64,000 nt of DNA from Desmospora profundinema (GCF_031454155.1 NZ_JAVDQG010000002.1:496001-560000), one strand, 5' to 3'. Positions 26,017-35,178 are shown, counted from the first letter of the stretch. Translations and numbers: made by a program. Notes: generated by a model not told the origin, from the letters alone.

Positions 26017-27336
26017 TTGAACAGTTTTGTCGTGATCGCCTGGAATCTATTTTTAGTGATCTTCCTCGTGTTTTTAAACGGCTTTTTCGTTGCCTCGGAA
26101 TTTGCCATCGTCAAAGCCCGCGCAACACGGATCACCAAACTGAAGGAAGAAGGCAACCGCAAGGCAAAAGTAGCCGATCACGTGATTAGACAGATGGACT
26201 CCTACCTGTCCGCCACCCAACTGGGCATTACATTGGCCTCCCTTGGACTCGGGTGGATCGGAGAGCCGGCTGTGGCACACTTGATTGTGGAACCGCTTTT
26301 GGAAACGCTCCCTTTCGTCGTGCCGGGATGGTTGATCTCTACGCTTTCCTTTGCCATCGCCTTTGGCATCATTACGTTCCTCCATATTGTGTTGGGGGAG
26401 ATTGTCCCCAAATCCCTGGCGATTCGGCGGGCGGAACCCACCACTTTGTGGACAGCCACACCGTTGGATTGGTTTTACAAAGTCTTCTATCCATTCATCT
26501 ATGTACTCAATCGTGCAGCCAACCAGATCCTGCGTTGGGTGGGCGTGGGCGAAATGGCCCCCGAACACCAACAAGCCCATACTGAAGAAGAGATCCGCAT
26601 GCTGGTGGCGCAAAGCCATAAAAGCGGAATCATCGATCAGACCGAACTCTCCCTGTTTGACAACATCTTTGAGTTCTCCGACCGGATGGCCAGAGAAATC
26701 ATGGTTCCCCGGGTCGATATGATCTGCCTATATACAGACGATTCATTTCATGAGAACCTGGAGACGATCAAGGCTTCCCGCCATACGCGTTTTCCACTGT
26801 GTCACGAAGATAAAGACTATATCGTGGGAATCATTCACATCCGCCACGTCTACGAACGGATGCTCGACGGGAAAAATCCCAACCTTGAGGAACTGGCCCG
26901 TCCCGCAGTCCAAGTGCCGGAAACGATGGAGATCATGGAAGTGCTGAGGATTCTCCAGAAAAAGAGGCAGGAAGTGGCGATTGTGGTGGATGAATACGGC
27001 GGCACTGCCGGTCTTGTCACAACGGAAGACATTATCGAGGAGATTTTCGGGGAAATTCAGGACGAGTTTGACGACGAACGGCCGTTCTTTCAAAAAAATG
27101 GGCGTCAAACATCCATTGACGCCCGTCTTTTGATCGAGGAAGTAAATGACTACTTTGGAACCGACATCGAAGACCCCGACAATGACACCATCGGCGGTTG
27201 GGTATTCTCCCGGCTTCAGGAGGTGCCCGAAGTGGGAGATGAAGTTCATTACGGCGGGTTTCTGTTCACCGTCGAGGAAATCGACCAGCGAAGTGTCACC
27301 CGCTTGCTGGTGGAGAAAGTGGATGCCCGCGAATGA
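26017..27336 (+). CDS. CNNM/hemolysin-C family protein with CBS domains (CorC/MpfA-like)
   Basis: 439 aa. DUF21/CNNM membrane domain with about four segments (1-180), including GFFVASEFAIVKAR and the conserved VLGEIVPKSLAIRR; a CBS pair (about 215-335; IVVDEYGGTAGLVTTEDIIE); and a C-terminal CorC_HlyC FAD/transporter-associated domain (about 355-435; DTIGGWVFSRL). TTG start after GGGAGGG. Members such as Bacillus MpfA (YhdP) mediate Mg2+ efflux, which fits its position 180 bp behind mgtE: uptake and export of the same ion side by side. Confidence 0.93.
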   Translation: MNSFVVIAWNLFLVIFLVFLNGFFVASEFAIVKARATRITKLKEEGNRKAKVADHVIRQMDSYLSATQLGITLASLGLGWIGEPAVAHLIVEPLLETLPFVVPGWLISTLSFAIAFGIITFLHIVLGEIVPKSLAIRRAEPTTLWTATPLDWFYKVFYPFIYVLNRAANQILRWVGVGEMAPEHQQAHTEEEIRMLVAQSHKSGIIDQTELSLFDNIFEFSDRMAREIMVPRVDMICLYTDDSFHENLETIKASRHTRFPLCHEDKDYIVGIIHIRHVYERMLDGKNPNLEELARPAVQVPETMEIMEVLRILQKKRQEVAIVVDEYGGTAGLVTTEDIIEEIFGEIQDEFDDERPFFQKNGRQTSIDARLLIEEVNDYFGTDIEDPDNDTIGGWVFSRLQEVPEVGDEVHYGGFLFTVEEIDQRSVTRLLVEKVDARE

Positions 27337-27471
27337 ACCCCCTTCGACTGGTGTCGAAAAAGAAGGATAACCCGAGGCTGCTGACAAACCCATCACGGGA
27401 CGGTCGGGGTGGTTTTCTCACCATCCCTGTATGTTTGTCATCAAGCTGGATAACCCGTTCCTTGGTTTCCT

Positions 27472-28848
27472 TTAGCGGGAACGAAGCTTGTTCACCACTT
27501 TCTCTAGTGCCATCCTTCGTGAAGCCTTAAAGTAGAGAATCGCTCCGGCAGGAACATTTCCTTGAATATAAGCTGCCACCACCTCCGGGTTGTTGGGAAG
27601 GGAGCGAATGTTGCCGTGGTAGCCTGCTGCAGCCGCCTCCTTGGCGATCTGTACTGACCGGGGTCCTACAGTGATGAGGGCGGAGGGATTTAACTTGGCT
27701 ACTCTCTTTCCCACCCGCCGGTGGCCTTGCAGGGAGAACTTGCCCAAGTCATGCATATCCCCCAGCACCGCAACGCTGTGGGATTTCCCGGCGACATTTT
27801 TTAACACGCTCAATCCGGCAATCATCGCGGTGGGATTGGCGTTGTACGTGTCGTTGATCAACAAGCGGTTTCCAATCCCCTTGATCCGTTGCAGACGCAT
27901 AGAGGGAACCGAAAAGTTCCTCAGCCCTTTTTGGACAAAGGGAGCGGGAATTCCGAGATGTTCGGCTACGGCGATGGCAGCCAGCGCATTATAGACATTA
28001 TGTTTCCCCCAGATGGGGATCTGGTAGGAGACTCCCTTGACTCGGAAGGACATCCCGTCTCGCGTGAACTGGATGTCTTTTCCTCGTACCGTCGCCGGAT
28101 TCTTTACCCCAAAGCGAAGGATCTTCCCTCGGAATCGAGCGGTATTTAACCGTTTGGAGCCGGGGTCGTCGGCGTTAAGGATCAGCACCCCGCCGGGCCG
28201 GAGCCCGTCCACTAACTCCTGTTTGGCCTGAACCACATTTTCTAAAGAGTTTCCTAGACTACCGACGTGAGCTTCACCAACATTGGTTACCACACCGATC
28301 GAGGGTTTCGTAAGCATACAATGCTTACGGATGTTCCCCAAGCAGGCCATGCCCATTTCCAGCACAACTACTTGGTGAAAGGGACTCAACCGTACGAGAT
28401 TTGAAGGAAGGGCTTGGGCTACGTTGTTATTGTCGTAAGATTTCAACGTCCGATATTTTTGCATTAAAACGGATGTGATCATTTCTTTCGTCGTCGTTTT
28501 GCCGGTACTCCCAGTAACCCCGATAAAAACAGCCTTGGACTTGGAGCGCAGCCACCGGACAAAAGTCCGAATCGCCTGATTTACGTCTGGAACTGCGATA
28601 ACAGCGTGGGGAGGAGGAATACGGTTGGTTGACCCGCGCCGGATGATCACCCCAGCGCTTTTTTTAGTCCGAAGTTTCCATCGTTGAGCCTGTATGAGTC
28701 TCGGTTTAAGAAATAGGACCGTCCCCTCCCGCAGATAGCGGGCATCGTCGAACACGGCGTGCTTGACTGGTATCTGTGGATTTCCCCTCAACAACCGCCC
28801 GCCGACCAAAGAGGCTAATCGTCCCAATCGAATGGGAAACAATATCAT
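27472..28848 (-). CDS. Mur ligase family protein, MurF paralogue
   Basis: 458 aa, the normal MurF size. MurF-type N-domain (FDDARYLREGTVLFLKP), ATP-binding loop GVTGSTGKTTTKEM at about 110-123, central-domain DNNNVAQALP and VLEMGMACLGNI, and C-domain NDTYNANPTAM and AVLGDMHDLG. MurF adds D-Ala-D-Ala to UDP-MurNAc-tripeptide. No ddl or mur cluster is nearby, and the sequence is unusually Arg/Lys-rich, so this may be a specialised second copy, for example for spore or surface polymers. Start ATG 28848 has GGAGG only 3 bases upstream; TTG 28842 (9 bases) is an alternative. Confidence 0.85.
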   Translation of the reverse strand: MILFPIRLGRLASLVGGRLLRGNPQIPVKHAVFDDARYLREGTVLFLKPRLIQAQRWKLRTKKSAGVIIRRGSTNRIPPPHAVIAVPDVNQAIRTFVRWLRSKSKAVFIGVTGSTGKTTTKEMITSVLMQKYRTLKSYDNNNVAQALPSNLVRLSPFHQVVVLEMGMACLGNIRKHCMLTKPSIGVVTNVGEAHVGSLGNSLENVVQAKQELVDGLRPGGVLILNADDPGSKRLNTARFRGKILRFGVKNPATVRGKDIQFTRDGMSFRVKGVSYQIPIWGKHNVYNALAAIAVAEHLGIPAPFVQKGLRNFSVPSMRLQRIKGIGNRLLINDTYNANPTAMIAGLSVLKNVAGKSHSVAVLGDMHDLGKFSLQGHRRVGKRVAKLNPSALITVGPRSVQIAKEAAAAGYHGNIRSLPNNPEVVAAYIQGNVPAGAILYFKASRRMALEKVVNKLRSR

Positions 28849-28977
28849 TCACCTCCACGACCCTTTCCCTTATCACGCTACGGGAGTGCTGATATAAACC
28901 CATCATTTATCTAGGTGGGTAGAAAATCAACATCACCGAAAGTCCCGACTGATGAACTGTCCATGTAGAAGCTCCAT

Positions 28978-29140
28978 TAGGGCCTGTCTGGTCATTCAAT
29001 CTTTCGTGAGCAGAAGGGAGGGGCGGTATGGCTGTCTTCGCTTCGTTGCAAAAAGCACATAGCGAGACCGGGAGCGAAGTGACCTAGGCGACACTTGTGC
29101 TCTGTGAGTGCAAAGGCGAACCAAAAGCCATCCCGCCCCG
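28978..29140 (+). repeat. Dispersed repeat family A (copy 3)
   Basis: TAGGGCCTGTCTGGTCATTC head, then AGCGAGACCGGGAGCGAAGT and GCTCTGTGAGTGCAAAGGCG core in direct orientation. It shares the TGCAAAAAGCRCATAGCGAG stretch with the copy at 34.0 kb. Together with the element at 29174 it fills most of the 524-bp gap between the MurF paralogue and the sulfotransferase gene; bases 28849-28977 hold nothing recognisable. Confidence 0.75.
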
Positions 29141-29173
29141 GGGATCTCGCCCTATAGATTTATGAGACACGCC

Positions 29174-29338
29174 CTAGTACTACAGTTGTACTAATAAGAG
29201 CAGGCACAGATGTGAGAAGGGAGGGTGGTGGGATGGCTGCGATCCTTTGCGCTTTTTGCAAGAGATCGAAGACAGCCTGCCAGCCCGACCAACCCACGTT
29301 CCTATACACTCTTCGTACAAATGCAACTGTAGTACTAG
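29174..29338. mobile_element. Short non-autonomous element with 15-bp inverted repeats
   Basis: CTAGTACTACAGTTG at 29174-29188 and its exact complement CAACTGTAGTACTAG at 29324-29338 bound a 165-bp segment without a gene. Both ends begin with CTAG, consistent with TA target duplication as made by IS630/Tc1-type transposases. The interior contains GAGGGTGGTGGGATGGCTG, similar to family A text. The same 15-mer ends the repeat at 6055-6069. Confidence 0.75.
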
Positions 29339-29372
29339 TTGGAGAGAAAACCAGCGGTGATTGCAACTCCTC

Positions 29373-30224
29373 TCACTTGGACTTTAAAAATTGGGAATAC
29401 AACTCTTTTACCCGGGTGGAAAAACGAGGGCTTTTTAATAACTCCGGCGATTTTTCTCCCTCAAGACAAAGACGATACGTATCGATGACAAATGGCGGGA
29501 TCCCTTTTGCCTTCAGTTTTTGAAAACTGGATTTATTATGCTGCAAACCCGGTTCGATAAAGTTATTCATCGAACGCCGGAGTTTGGAATGATTTTTCGG
29601 CCAAGGGATCTCCAACTCTTTTGCCGCTTTTTTGAGACTTGTTTTCCAATGGTTTAAGAATCGATCATACCGAACAATCACCCGTTTTGCATTCTCCGTC
29701 TCCTTCAGTGCCGATAAGGTATATAGACTCCATAGATCAAGGGACCGCTGCAACGAAATATTGTTTCTTTTCTTTAGCGATGCGGCCACATCCAACGGAT
29801 TTCTTACAATGATCAGGTAACAAGGATCCATGTTGCAGCGTTTTAAAATGTTTTTCCACAGGGGGATTAACAAACACGTTCGAGGATCTTTAAAAACCCA
29901 TAACGGTTTTTTCGAAAAATTTCGTTTGACAAGATTAGTCAACTCGGCGGTCAAAGGGCGTATACGGGTATCTTCCCACCACCTGGGGGGCATGGGGGAG
30001 GGGGATGCCCACCCGCGGGAGAAGCTGCGCAGGATGCGTTGATGGACACGAAGGATCCCGAGATGCTCCCAAAACCCTTTCGGATTCGATTTTCCCGGCG
30101 GCAACAGCTCCGAACGATTTCCGATGTCGGCTCCCAGTATATTGATCGCCCGGGTGATGGTAGAGGTTCCGCTCCGGTGCATTCCCAGTATGATGATCGC
30201 TTTCGGTTTTATATGGGCCATCAA
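29373..30224 (-). CDS. Sulfotransferase family protein
   Basis: 283 aa. PAPS-dependent sulfotransferase fold: 5'-phosphosulfate loop GMHRSGTS at 14-21 and the 3'-phosphate strand VRNPLDVAASLKKR from about 140. GKSNPKGFWEH and FKDPRTCLLIPLW are also shared with the paralogue at 36635-37507. Starts TTG 30224 or ATG 30221 after AGGGGG. The acceptor is unknown; the CgeB-like glycosyltransferases immediately upstream suggest a carbohydrate. Base composition is visibly more AT-rich than in flanking housekeeping genes. Confidence 0.83.
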   Translation of the reverse strand: MMAHIKPKAIIILGMHRSGTSTITRAINILGADIGNRSELLPPGKSNPKGFWEHLGILRVHQRILRSFSRGWASPSPMPPRWWEDTRIRPLTAELTNLVKRNFSKKPLWVFKDPRTCLLIPLWKNILKRCNMDPCYLIIVRNPLDVAASLKKRNNISLQRSLDLWSLYTLSALKETENAKRVIVRYDRFLNHWKTSLKKAAKELEIPWPKNHSKLRRSMNNFIEPGLQHNKSSFQKLKAKGIPPFVIDTYRLCLEGEKSPELLKSPRFSTRVKELYSQFLKSK

Positions 30225-30252
30225 TGATCAATCCCCCTCTTGCTGTTTCCTG

Positions 30253-31242
30253 TCATCGATTTCGCTTGACGACATGCGTTTCCAACTCCTCAAGGAGAAT
30301 GCGCAGCCTCGCTGTGTAACTATGTTCCTTAAGAGTACGGTGGTATGACCGTGAAGCAATCTTTTTTCGCTCTGCTTCATGTATGAGATAGTAATCGATC
30401 TTTTTCTTTAGATCGTTCATTCCTTTAAAACAAACGATCTCTTCCCCTATTTTATAAAAACGTCCCAAATCCCGTCGGTAATCCAAAAGTTGAAACGCCC
30501 GACAAGCGGCAATATCGAAAGTACGGTTATTAGGAGTGTGGGCCGGAAGGTTGAGCGGGTTTTTATTACCATCATTATAGGAACGGTGGATATTGAGAAC
30601 GATCTTGGCCCCGTTATAGTATTTTGCCGTTTCCGATGGCGGAATCGTGGTTTTTAGGATGTGCGACTTCATTTTCTGATATTGGGTCAGGCGATTCCAT
30701 CGTTCACCGATGAGAATAAATTGTTTCCGGCGAAGAAAGGGAGTCAGCCGATTAAAAAAATCGACGCGGGCCGGCCAGCCGTTTCCGACAAAACAAATAT
30801 CGGAGCGATACTTTGCGGGTACATTCATCGGACGGTATTTTCGTGGGTCGGCGGCCAGAGGGGAATGAATACAGGGTTTCCCCATCTTTTGATAATAAGA
30901 TACACAACTGGATTCCTGTGTGATCACAAAATCGTATAAGCGTGCTTTCCAATCGTAATTACTCAGATTATAAGGATCATTCACCACCCACAGTCCAACC
31001 GGAACACCGATATTTTTCAGGTGGGGAAAAACGACATGGTTATCGTGACCAAACACCAGAATGATGTCCGGTTGAAAGGATCGAATTTTCTTAATCAATT
31101 TTTTGACAGGTTGCCGCAACAAGAGAAAGGACGCAAAACGAAAACGGTCACTCTTTTTCTCCAATTGTTTAAAAGCATGGATCATATTAGGATTTAAATC
31201 CGATAGCGTTTTTTTCCCGGAAGAGATGTATAACAGTCGCAT
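30253..31242 (-). CDS. CgeB-like glycosyltransferase (copy 1)
   Basis: 329 aa. Begins MRLLYISSGKKTLSDLNPNM; the C-terminal half carries the CgeB/Glyco_trans_1_2 signature around KYYNGAKIVLNIHRSYNDGN and TPNNRTFDIAACRAFQLLDY. CgeB of Bacillus is needed for maturation of the outermost spore layer (crust glycosylation). ATG 31242 with AGGGAAGG upstream. It lies 28 bp before the sulfotransferase start, so the two are probably one transcript. About half of its residues appear identical to the next gene, indicating tandem duplication. Confidence 0.85.
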   Translation of the reverse strand: MRLLYISSGKKTLSDLNPNMIHAFKQLEKKSDRFRFASFLLLRQPVKKLIKKIRSFQPDIILVFGHDNHVVFPHLKNIGVPVGLWVVNDPYNLSNYDWKARLYDFVITQESSCVSYYQKMGKPCIHSPLAADPRKYRPMNVPAKYRSDICFVGNGWPARVDFFNRLTPFLRRKQFILIGERWNRLTQYQKMKSHILKTTIPPSETAKYYNGAKIVLNIHRSYNDGNKNPLNLPAHTPNNRTFDIAACRAFQLLDYRRDLGRFYKIGEEIVCFKGMNDLKKKIDYYLIHEAERKKIASRSYHRTLKEHSYTARLRILLEELETHVVKRNR

Positions 31243-31309
31243 ACTTACCTTCCCTTCTTTAGGCCCCATTACGGTAAATCGAATATGCGGGTGCTCAAGG
31301 ACGAAGCTT

Positions 31310-32314
31310 TTAACGGTTCGCTCCCTTCTTCCCGAGTATCCTCTTTTCCAAAAGGTGAATCAGATAACGCAGCCGGACCGAGTAGGTATGATCTTTCATC
31401 GTACGTTCATAAGCTTGTGAAGCAATCCGGTTTCGTTCTTCATCATGGTCCAAATAGTATTCGATCTTCTGCTTCAAGTCCCTCAACCTCTTAAACGAGA
31501 TGATTTCTTCATCCAACTCATAAAACTTCTTCAAGTCCCGTCGACGACTGATCAATTGGAACGCCCGGCAGGCGGCAATATCAAACGTACGGTTATTGGG
31601 AGTATAAGCGGGAATATTCAGATGGTTTTGGTTGATATCGTTAGGCGTTCGATGAATGTTGAGAACGATCTTCGCCCCGTTGTAATACTTGGCCACCTCC
31701 GAAGGCGGGATGGTTCGGTTGATGATATGGGGCTTCAATTTATTGTAATTCTTCAGTTGTTCCCACCATTGGCCGATGATAATGAAGTTTTTTTTCAAAA
31801 GAAAAGGCGTCAGTTCGTCGAAGTACTTCAACCGAATCGGTAACGCGCTTCCGATAAAACAAATATCGTATTGATACTCCTTCGGAACCTTAAAAGGGTG
31901 ATACAGATTAGGATTGACCGCCAACGGCAGGTGAAGACAAGTTTTTTTCAACCGCCGGTAGTAGGAAACGCAACTGGAGTCCTGCGTGATCATGAAATGG
32001 TACGGAGGCAACTTCTTGATGTGATTGCGGAAATTGTACGGGTCGTCCACTTCCCATAAACCGATTTGTGCTTGACTGATCTTGCGTAATTGTTTAATTG
32101 CATAAGGGGGTAAAGATCCGCGCAAAACCAAGATAATATCCGGTTTAAACAAGCGAACTTGCCGCTTCAAGTTCCGAAAAGAGCCTCGCTCTCGAAGGAA
32201 AAAGGCAAAACGAAAGTTTTTCAATCGTCTCTCCAGCATTTTAAATGTATGAATAAAATTGGGATCCAAATGTGAAAGCGAGTCCTTTCCAGAGGATATA
32301 TACAATAAGCGCAT
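31310..32314 (-). CDS. CgeB-like glycosyltransferase (copy 2)
   Basis: 334 aa paralogue of the previous gene (MRLLYISSGKDSLSHLDPNF; KYYNGAKIVLNIHRTPNDIN; TPNNRTFDIAACRAFQLISR). GGAGGGAGGAAAGGG precedes the ATG at 32314. No signal peptide: a cytosolic, mother-cell type enzyme is expected. A third, inactivated copy lies just upstream, so three tandem cgeB units once stood here. Confidence 0.85.
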   Translation of the reverse strand: MRLLYISSGKDSLSHLDPNFIHTFKMLERRLKNFRFAFFLRERGSFRNLKRQVRLFKPDIILVLRGSLPPYAIKQLRKISQAQIGLWEVDDPYNFRNHIKKLPPYHFMITQDSSCVSYYRRLKKTCLHLPLAVNPNLYHPFKVPKEYQYDICFIGSALPIRLKYFDELTPFLLKKNFIIIGQWWEQLKNYNKLKPHIINRTIPPSEVAKYYNGAKIVLNIHRTPNDINQNHLNIPAYTPNNRTFDIAACRAFQLISRRRDLKKFYELDEEIISFKRLRDLKQKIEYYLDHDEERNRIASQAYERTMKDHTYSVRLRYLIHLLEKRILGKKGANR

Positions 32315-32416
32315 CCCTTTCCTCCCTCCTCCGGGTATGAGTGACTATGTTATCCTATTGAGCACTCCCGTCGATGGTTCATCGATTGGAAAGAATCCGC
32401 ACTTATCTGCTGGGTC

Positions 32417-32876
32417 TCAGATCACCCTTTTATTCCGTATGATCTTTCGTTCCAGCATTTTCACCCGCTTTCGAATTCTCACTGTATAAGTGTGGTCACA
32501 CAGCGTCCGCCGATATCCCCTATCCGTACCCGTTCCTTCTCGTACCTCATATCGTATTCTATTTTTCTCTTTCGGTTATTTAACCCCTTATAAGCAACCA
32601 TTTCCTAATTCAGTTTATCCAAATTCTCCAAGCCTTCGCGATCGCTGACTAGTGCCCCTTCAAGTAACTTCGATCTGTTTTTCTTGGCCTTTACACGGAC
32701 AAGTCGGTCTTGGCTTGATTTTCCGTCTTCGCTCCATGCGTGGCAGAGTCGACTCCGCCGGAAAACCAAGCCTCCCTCCACGTAAACACGATCGATATTG
32801 GTAGAAGGGGCACTAGCTGGAAAGCTCGGCAGGCAGCCACATCCAATCTATCGTGGAAGAGCACTGCCTTCACGCT
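32417..32876 (-). pseudogene. Third CgeB-like copy, decayed and interrupted by a mobile element
   Basis: On the minus strand the text DRLDVAACRAFQL (from about 32860) matches TFDIAACRAFQL of the intact copies. It is cut by the 168-bp element at 32649-32816; beyond it the frame resumes as VSDREGLENLDKLN, a TAG stop at 32605-32607, EMVAYKGLNNRKRKIEYDMR, a frameshift near 32515, then YRRTLCDHTYTVRIRKRVKM, ending at TGA 32417. Only the last ~110 residues survive. Deleting the element and one TA restores the frame across the junction exactly. Confidence 0.85.
32649..32816. mobile_element. MITE-like element, family B, with TA target duplication
   Basis: 168 bp bounded by CTAGTGCCCCTTC (32649-32661) and its complement GAAGGGGCACTAG (32804-32816). 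Inner complementary arms (GGCTTGATTTTCCG / CGGAAAACCAAGCC) would fold the whole unit. No coding capacity. The interior recurs nearly unchanged at 63260-63397. The CTAG ends and the reconstructed empty site in the cgeB copy point to TA duplication, as for IS630/Tc1-mariner elements. Confidence 0.85.
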
Positions 32877-32925
32877 CGAAACTTTTACCCTATAGAACGA
32901 GCCCATGCCGTACACACCACCATAA

Positions 32926-32953
32926 CAAAAGCCCGACTTCGTTAAAGTCGGGC
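32926..32953 (-). terminator. Terminator downstream of wrbA
   Basis: Minus strand GCCCGACTT-TAACG-AAGTCGGGC followed by TTTTG. Confidence 0.8.
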
Positions 32954-33108
32954 TGAAGCTGCTGACAAACATCTTATCCCTTTAACCGACCGCCCTGCGG
33001 AGTATCCCCAGGACCCGACCGATTAGCGACCAACTTGCTGTTCGTTTGGCCGCGGGTTCCGGTCCGGAAGAAACGTAGCGGGCTTTTCTTGATCGGCTCT
33101 CCGCTTTT

Positions 33109-33720
33109 TCACTGTTGTCCCTTTTGGATCCACTCCGCAACGGTCACTGTCCGTTTGGCCTGATGCTTAACCGCTTCCTCGACTTCTTCCTTCATATTAC
33201 CGTCCTGGTCCACTGTCACGCTAGTCCCGTACGGATTTCCGCCGGATGTGAAAGCGGACGGATCGGTATAACCAGGGGCAGCGATAATGGCACCCCAGTG
33301 CATCATCGTGGTATACAGCGCCTGAACGGTGGCTTCTTGGCCACCGTGAGAATTAGAAGCGGATGTCATCGCGCTGACCACTTTGTTGACCAGTTTTCCT
33401 TCAAACCACAGTCCTCCCGTTGTATCGAGGAATTGTTTCATCTGGGCGGGGAGGTTTCCGAAACGCGTCGGTACGCTAAAGATGTAGGCATCGGCCCATT
33501 CCAGGTCATCCAGGGAAACCGTCGGCACATCTCTTGTTTCCTCCAGATGGGCTCTCCAGGCGGGATTGGTATCGATTGCCGATTTTGAAGCCAGTTCCGG
33601 TACTTTTAGCACTTTCACCTCGGCTCCCGCTTCCTGTGCCCCTTCCTCTGCCCACTTTGCCAGGCGGTAGTTGGTTCCCGTCGAGCTGTAATAAATAATC
33701 GCCAGTTTGATATTTGCCAT
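33109..33720 (-). CDS. wrbA: NAD(P)H:quinone oxidoreductase, WrbA type
   Basis: 203 aa flavodoxin-fold FMN enzyme that reduces quinones by two electrons. FMN phosphate loop YYSSTGTNYRLA at about 8-19; SVPTRFGNLPAQMKQFLD and TSASNSHGGQEATVQ are the isoalloxazine-binding loops typical of WrbA. Start ATG 33720 has GGAAGGAG about 9 bases upstream; 14 extra codons in frame lack a site. Monocistronic. Confidence 0.92.
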   Translation of the reverse strand: MANIKLAIIYYSSTGTNYRLAKWAEEGAQEAGAEVKVLKVPELASKSAIDTNPAWRAHLEETRDVPTVSLDDLEWADAYIFSVPTRFGNLPAQMKQFLDTTGGLWFEGKLVNKVVSAMTSASNSHGGQEATVQALYTTMMHWGAIIAAPGYTDPSAFTSGGNPYGTSVTVDQDGNMKEEVEEAVKHQAKRTVTVAEWIQKGQQ

Positions 33721-33943
33721 TATGAACACTCCTTCCGGATCATTTCGGTTAATGTTCGCCAATAAATCGCATTTATGTAAAAGCAGAATCCCTACTCCTG
33801 GGAGCCTGTTTTTTCTGTTTCAAATCAACTACCCTTAATATATTTTATCACTTATAGTAAGCAAATATGATTTATTCTCCATCCTCTACTGCTGCCGCTG
33901 TACCTTGGTCGCGAGCCGGGAGGGTCACTTCCGTTTCGTTTGC

Positions 33944-34073
33944 AAAAAGCGCATAGCGAGACCGGGGAACGAAAGTGACCATGGCGAGACTTGTGCTCTA
34001 TGAGTGCAAAAGCCCTTCGCGGATCGCACCACTCGCCCTCCCGCAGGAAATTCGAATGAATAGACAGGCCCTC
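33944..34073. repeat. Dispersed repeat family A (copy 4)
   Basis: AGCGAGACCGGGGAACGAAAG and GGCGAGACTTGTGCTCTATG core in direct orientation, then the head in reverse (AGACAGGCCCTCGAG). It occupies the middle of the 511-bp gap 33721-34231. The rest of the gap is AT-rich with no gene; the last 150 bp is presumably the promoter of the sulfotransferase gene. Confidence 0.7.
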
Positions 34074-34231
34074 GAGAATTTAAATATTTACGTACACCAA
34101 AAATTTATTGGACCCTATTTTTCCACACGATAAATGCCGATAATCGTACACATTTTACTATCAACCCAGAACACTCGAAAACGAAGGACATAAGATAAGT
34201 TAAAGCGAAGAGAAAGGGGCTAAACCATCCA

Positions 34232-35014
34232 ATGAAGGCTCGACTTCAAAAAGCTTCGGTGAAACGTTTACCAGGACCCGTTGTAATCGGTGGGGTGGGG
34301 GGAAGCGGAACAAGAGTGGTAGCGGAATTGGTAAAAAAATTGGGATTTTACATGGGAGTGGCAGAGTCCCGTAACCCGGACCGTCTGAAAAAGAATGATA
34401 ATAAATTGCTGAATGGAAAGGATTTTAAACGTATACCCCAGAAGAGGCATCGAATTCTCCTAAGGCAATGTGAAAAAAAGATGCTCCATTCCAAGAAAAT
34501 CGATTACGCTTCCTATGTCGGATGGGGGTTTAAAAACCCGACGACCCATCTCTATTTAAAATCTCTGAAAGAATACTTCGATTCGCTTAAATATATTCTT
34601 GTCATACGGAATGGGTTGGACATGGCATATAGTAATAACAGACGGCAGCTTTATTATTGGGGTAGTCGCTTTCACATCGACATACCCGAAAACCGTAAAT
34701 ACCTACCAGTCGCACAACTTGACTATTGGATAAAAGCGAACCGAAGAGCGATCCATGAAGGTAAAAAGCTCTTGGGAAACCGGTTTCTCGTGATTCACTA
34801 CGACCGCCTCTGTGTAAATCCCAAAAAGGAAATCAAAAGATTGGCCCATTTTTTGGGATTGGACCTGGAAAAAATGAATATCGATTCTTTGGCTGACATT
34901 ATTCGAAAACCCGAGTCTTTTGAGCGATATAAGAAACAGGATTTAAGCATTTTTAACAAAAAACATTTCCGGGCTGTACGCAGATTGGGTTTTGTAGTAA
35001 ATAAGACCAAATGA
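34232..35014 (+). CDS. Sulfotransferase family protein (divergent)
   Basis: 260 aa. The phosphate loop is IGGVGGSGTRVV at about 18-29 and the second motif VIRNGLDMAYSNNRR at about 125-139. C-terminal text HYDRLCVNPKKEIKRLAHFLGL is typical of sulfotransferases that act on glycans or peptides. ATG 34232 with AAAGGGG about 13 bases upstream. AT-rich and lysine-rich; on the opposite strand to wrbA. Confidence 0.78.
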   Translation: MKARLQKASVKRLPGPVVIGGVGGSGTRVVAELVKKLGFYMGVAESRNPDRLKKNDNKLLNGKDFKRIPQKRHRILLRQCEKKMLHSKKIDYASYVGWGFKNPTTHLYLKSLKEYFDSLKYILVIRNGLDMAYSNNRRQLYYWGSRFHIDIPENRKYLPVAQLDYWIKANRRAIHEGKKLLGNRFLVIHYDRLCVNPKKEIKRLAHFLGLDLEKMNIDSLADIIRKPESFERYKKQDLSIFNKKHFRAVRRLGFVVNKTK

Positions 35015-35178
35015 AAAGGATCGTTGCAAATTTTTGAGCCACTAGTGCAATTCATTCACCCACCGAAAAAAGCGAATAATGGAACCCTGCATCTAGGTGT
35101 GGGGTTTTTGTATTTTTAACAGAAAGCACCTAGGTCTTTTGATCGGGATAACCCGTTTTCGAATAGAGAAAATCGGAA

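Noticed and set aside
27378-27440. TGACAAAC ... GTTTGTCA inverted pair between the CNNM gene and the MurF paralogue
   Set aside because: Could be a terminator or element end, but the stem is short and the loop long; GCTGCTGACAAAC recurs at 32.96 kb only once, too little to call a family.
32691-32972. 93-codon minus-strand frame
   Set aside because: Chimera of a terminator, a fragment of the broken cgeB copy and the family B element; not a gene.
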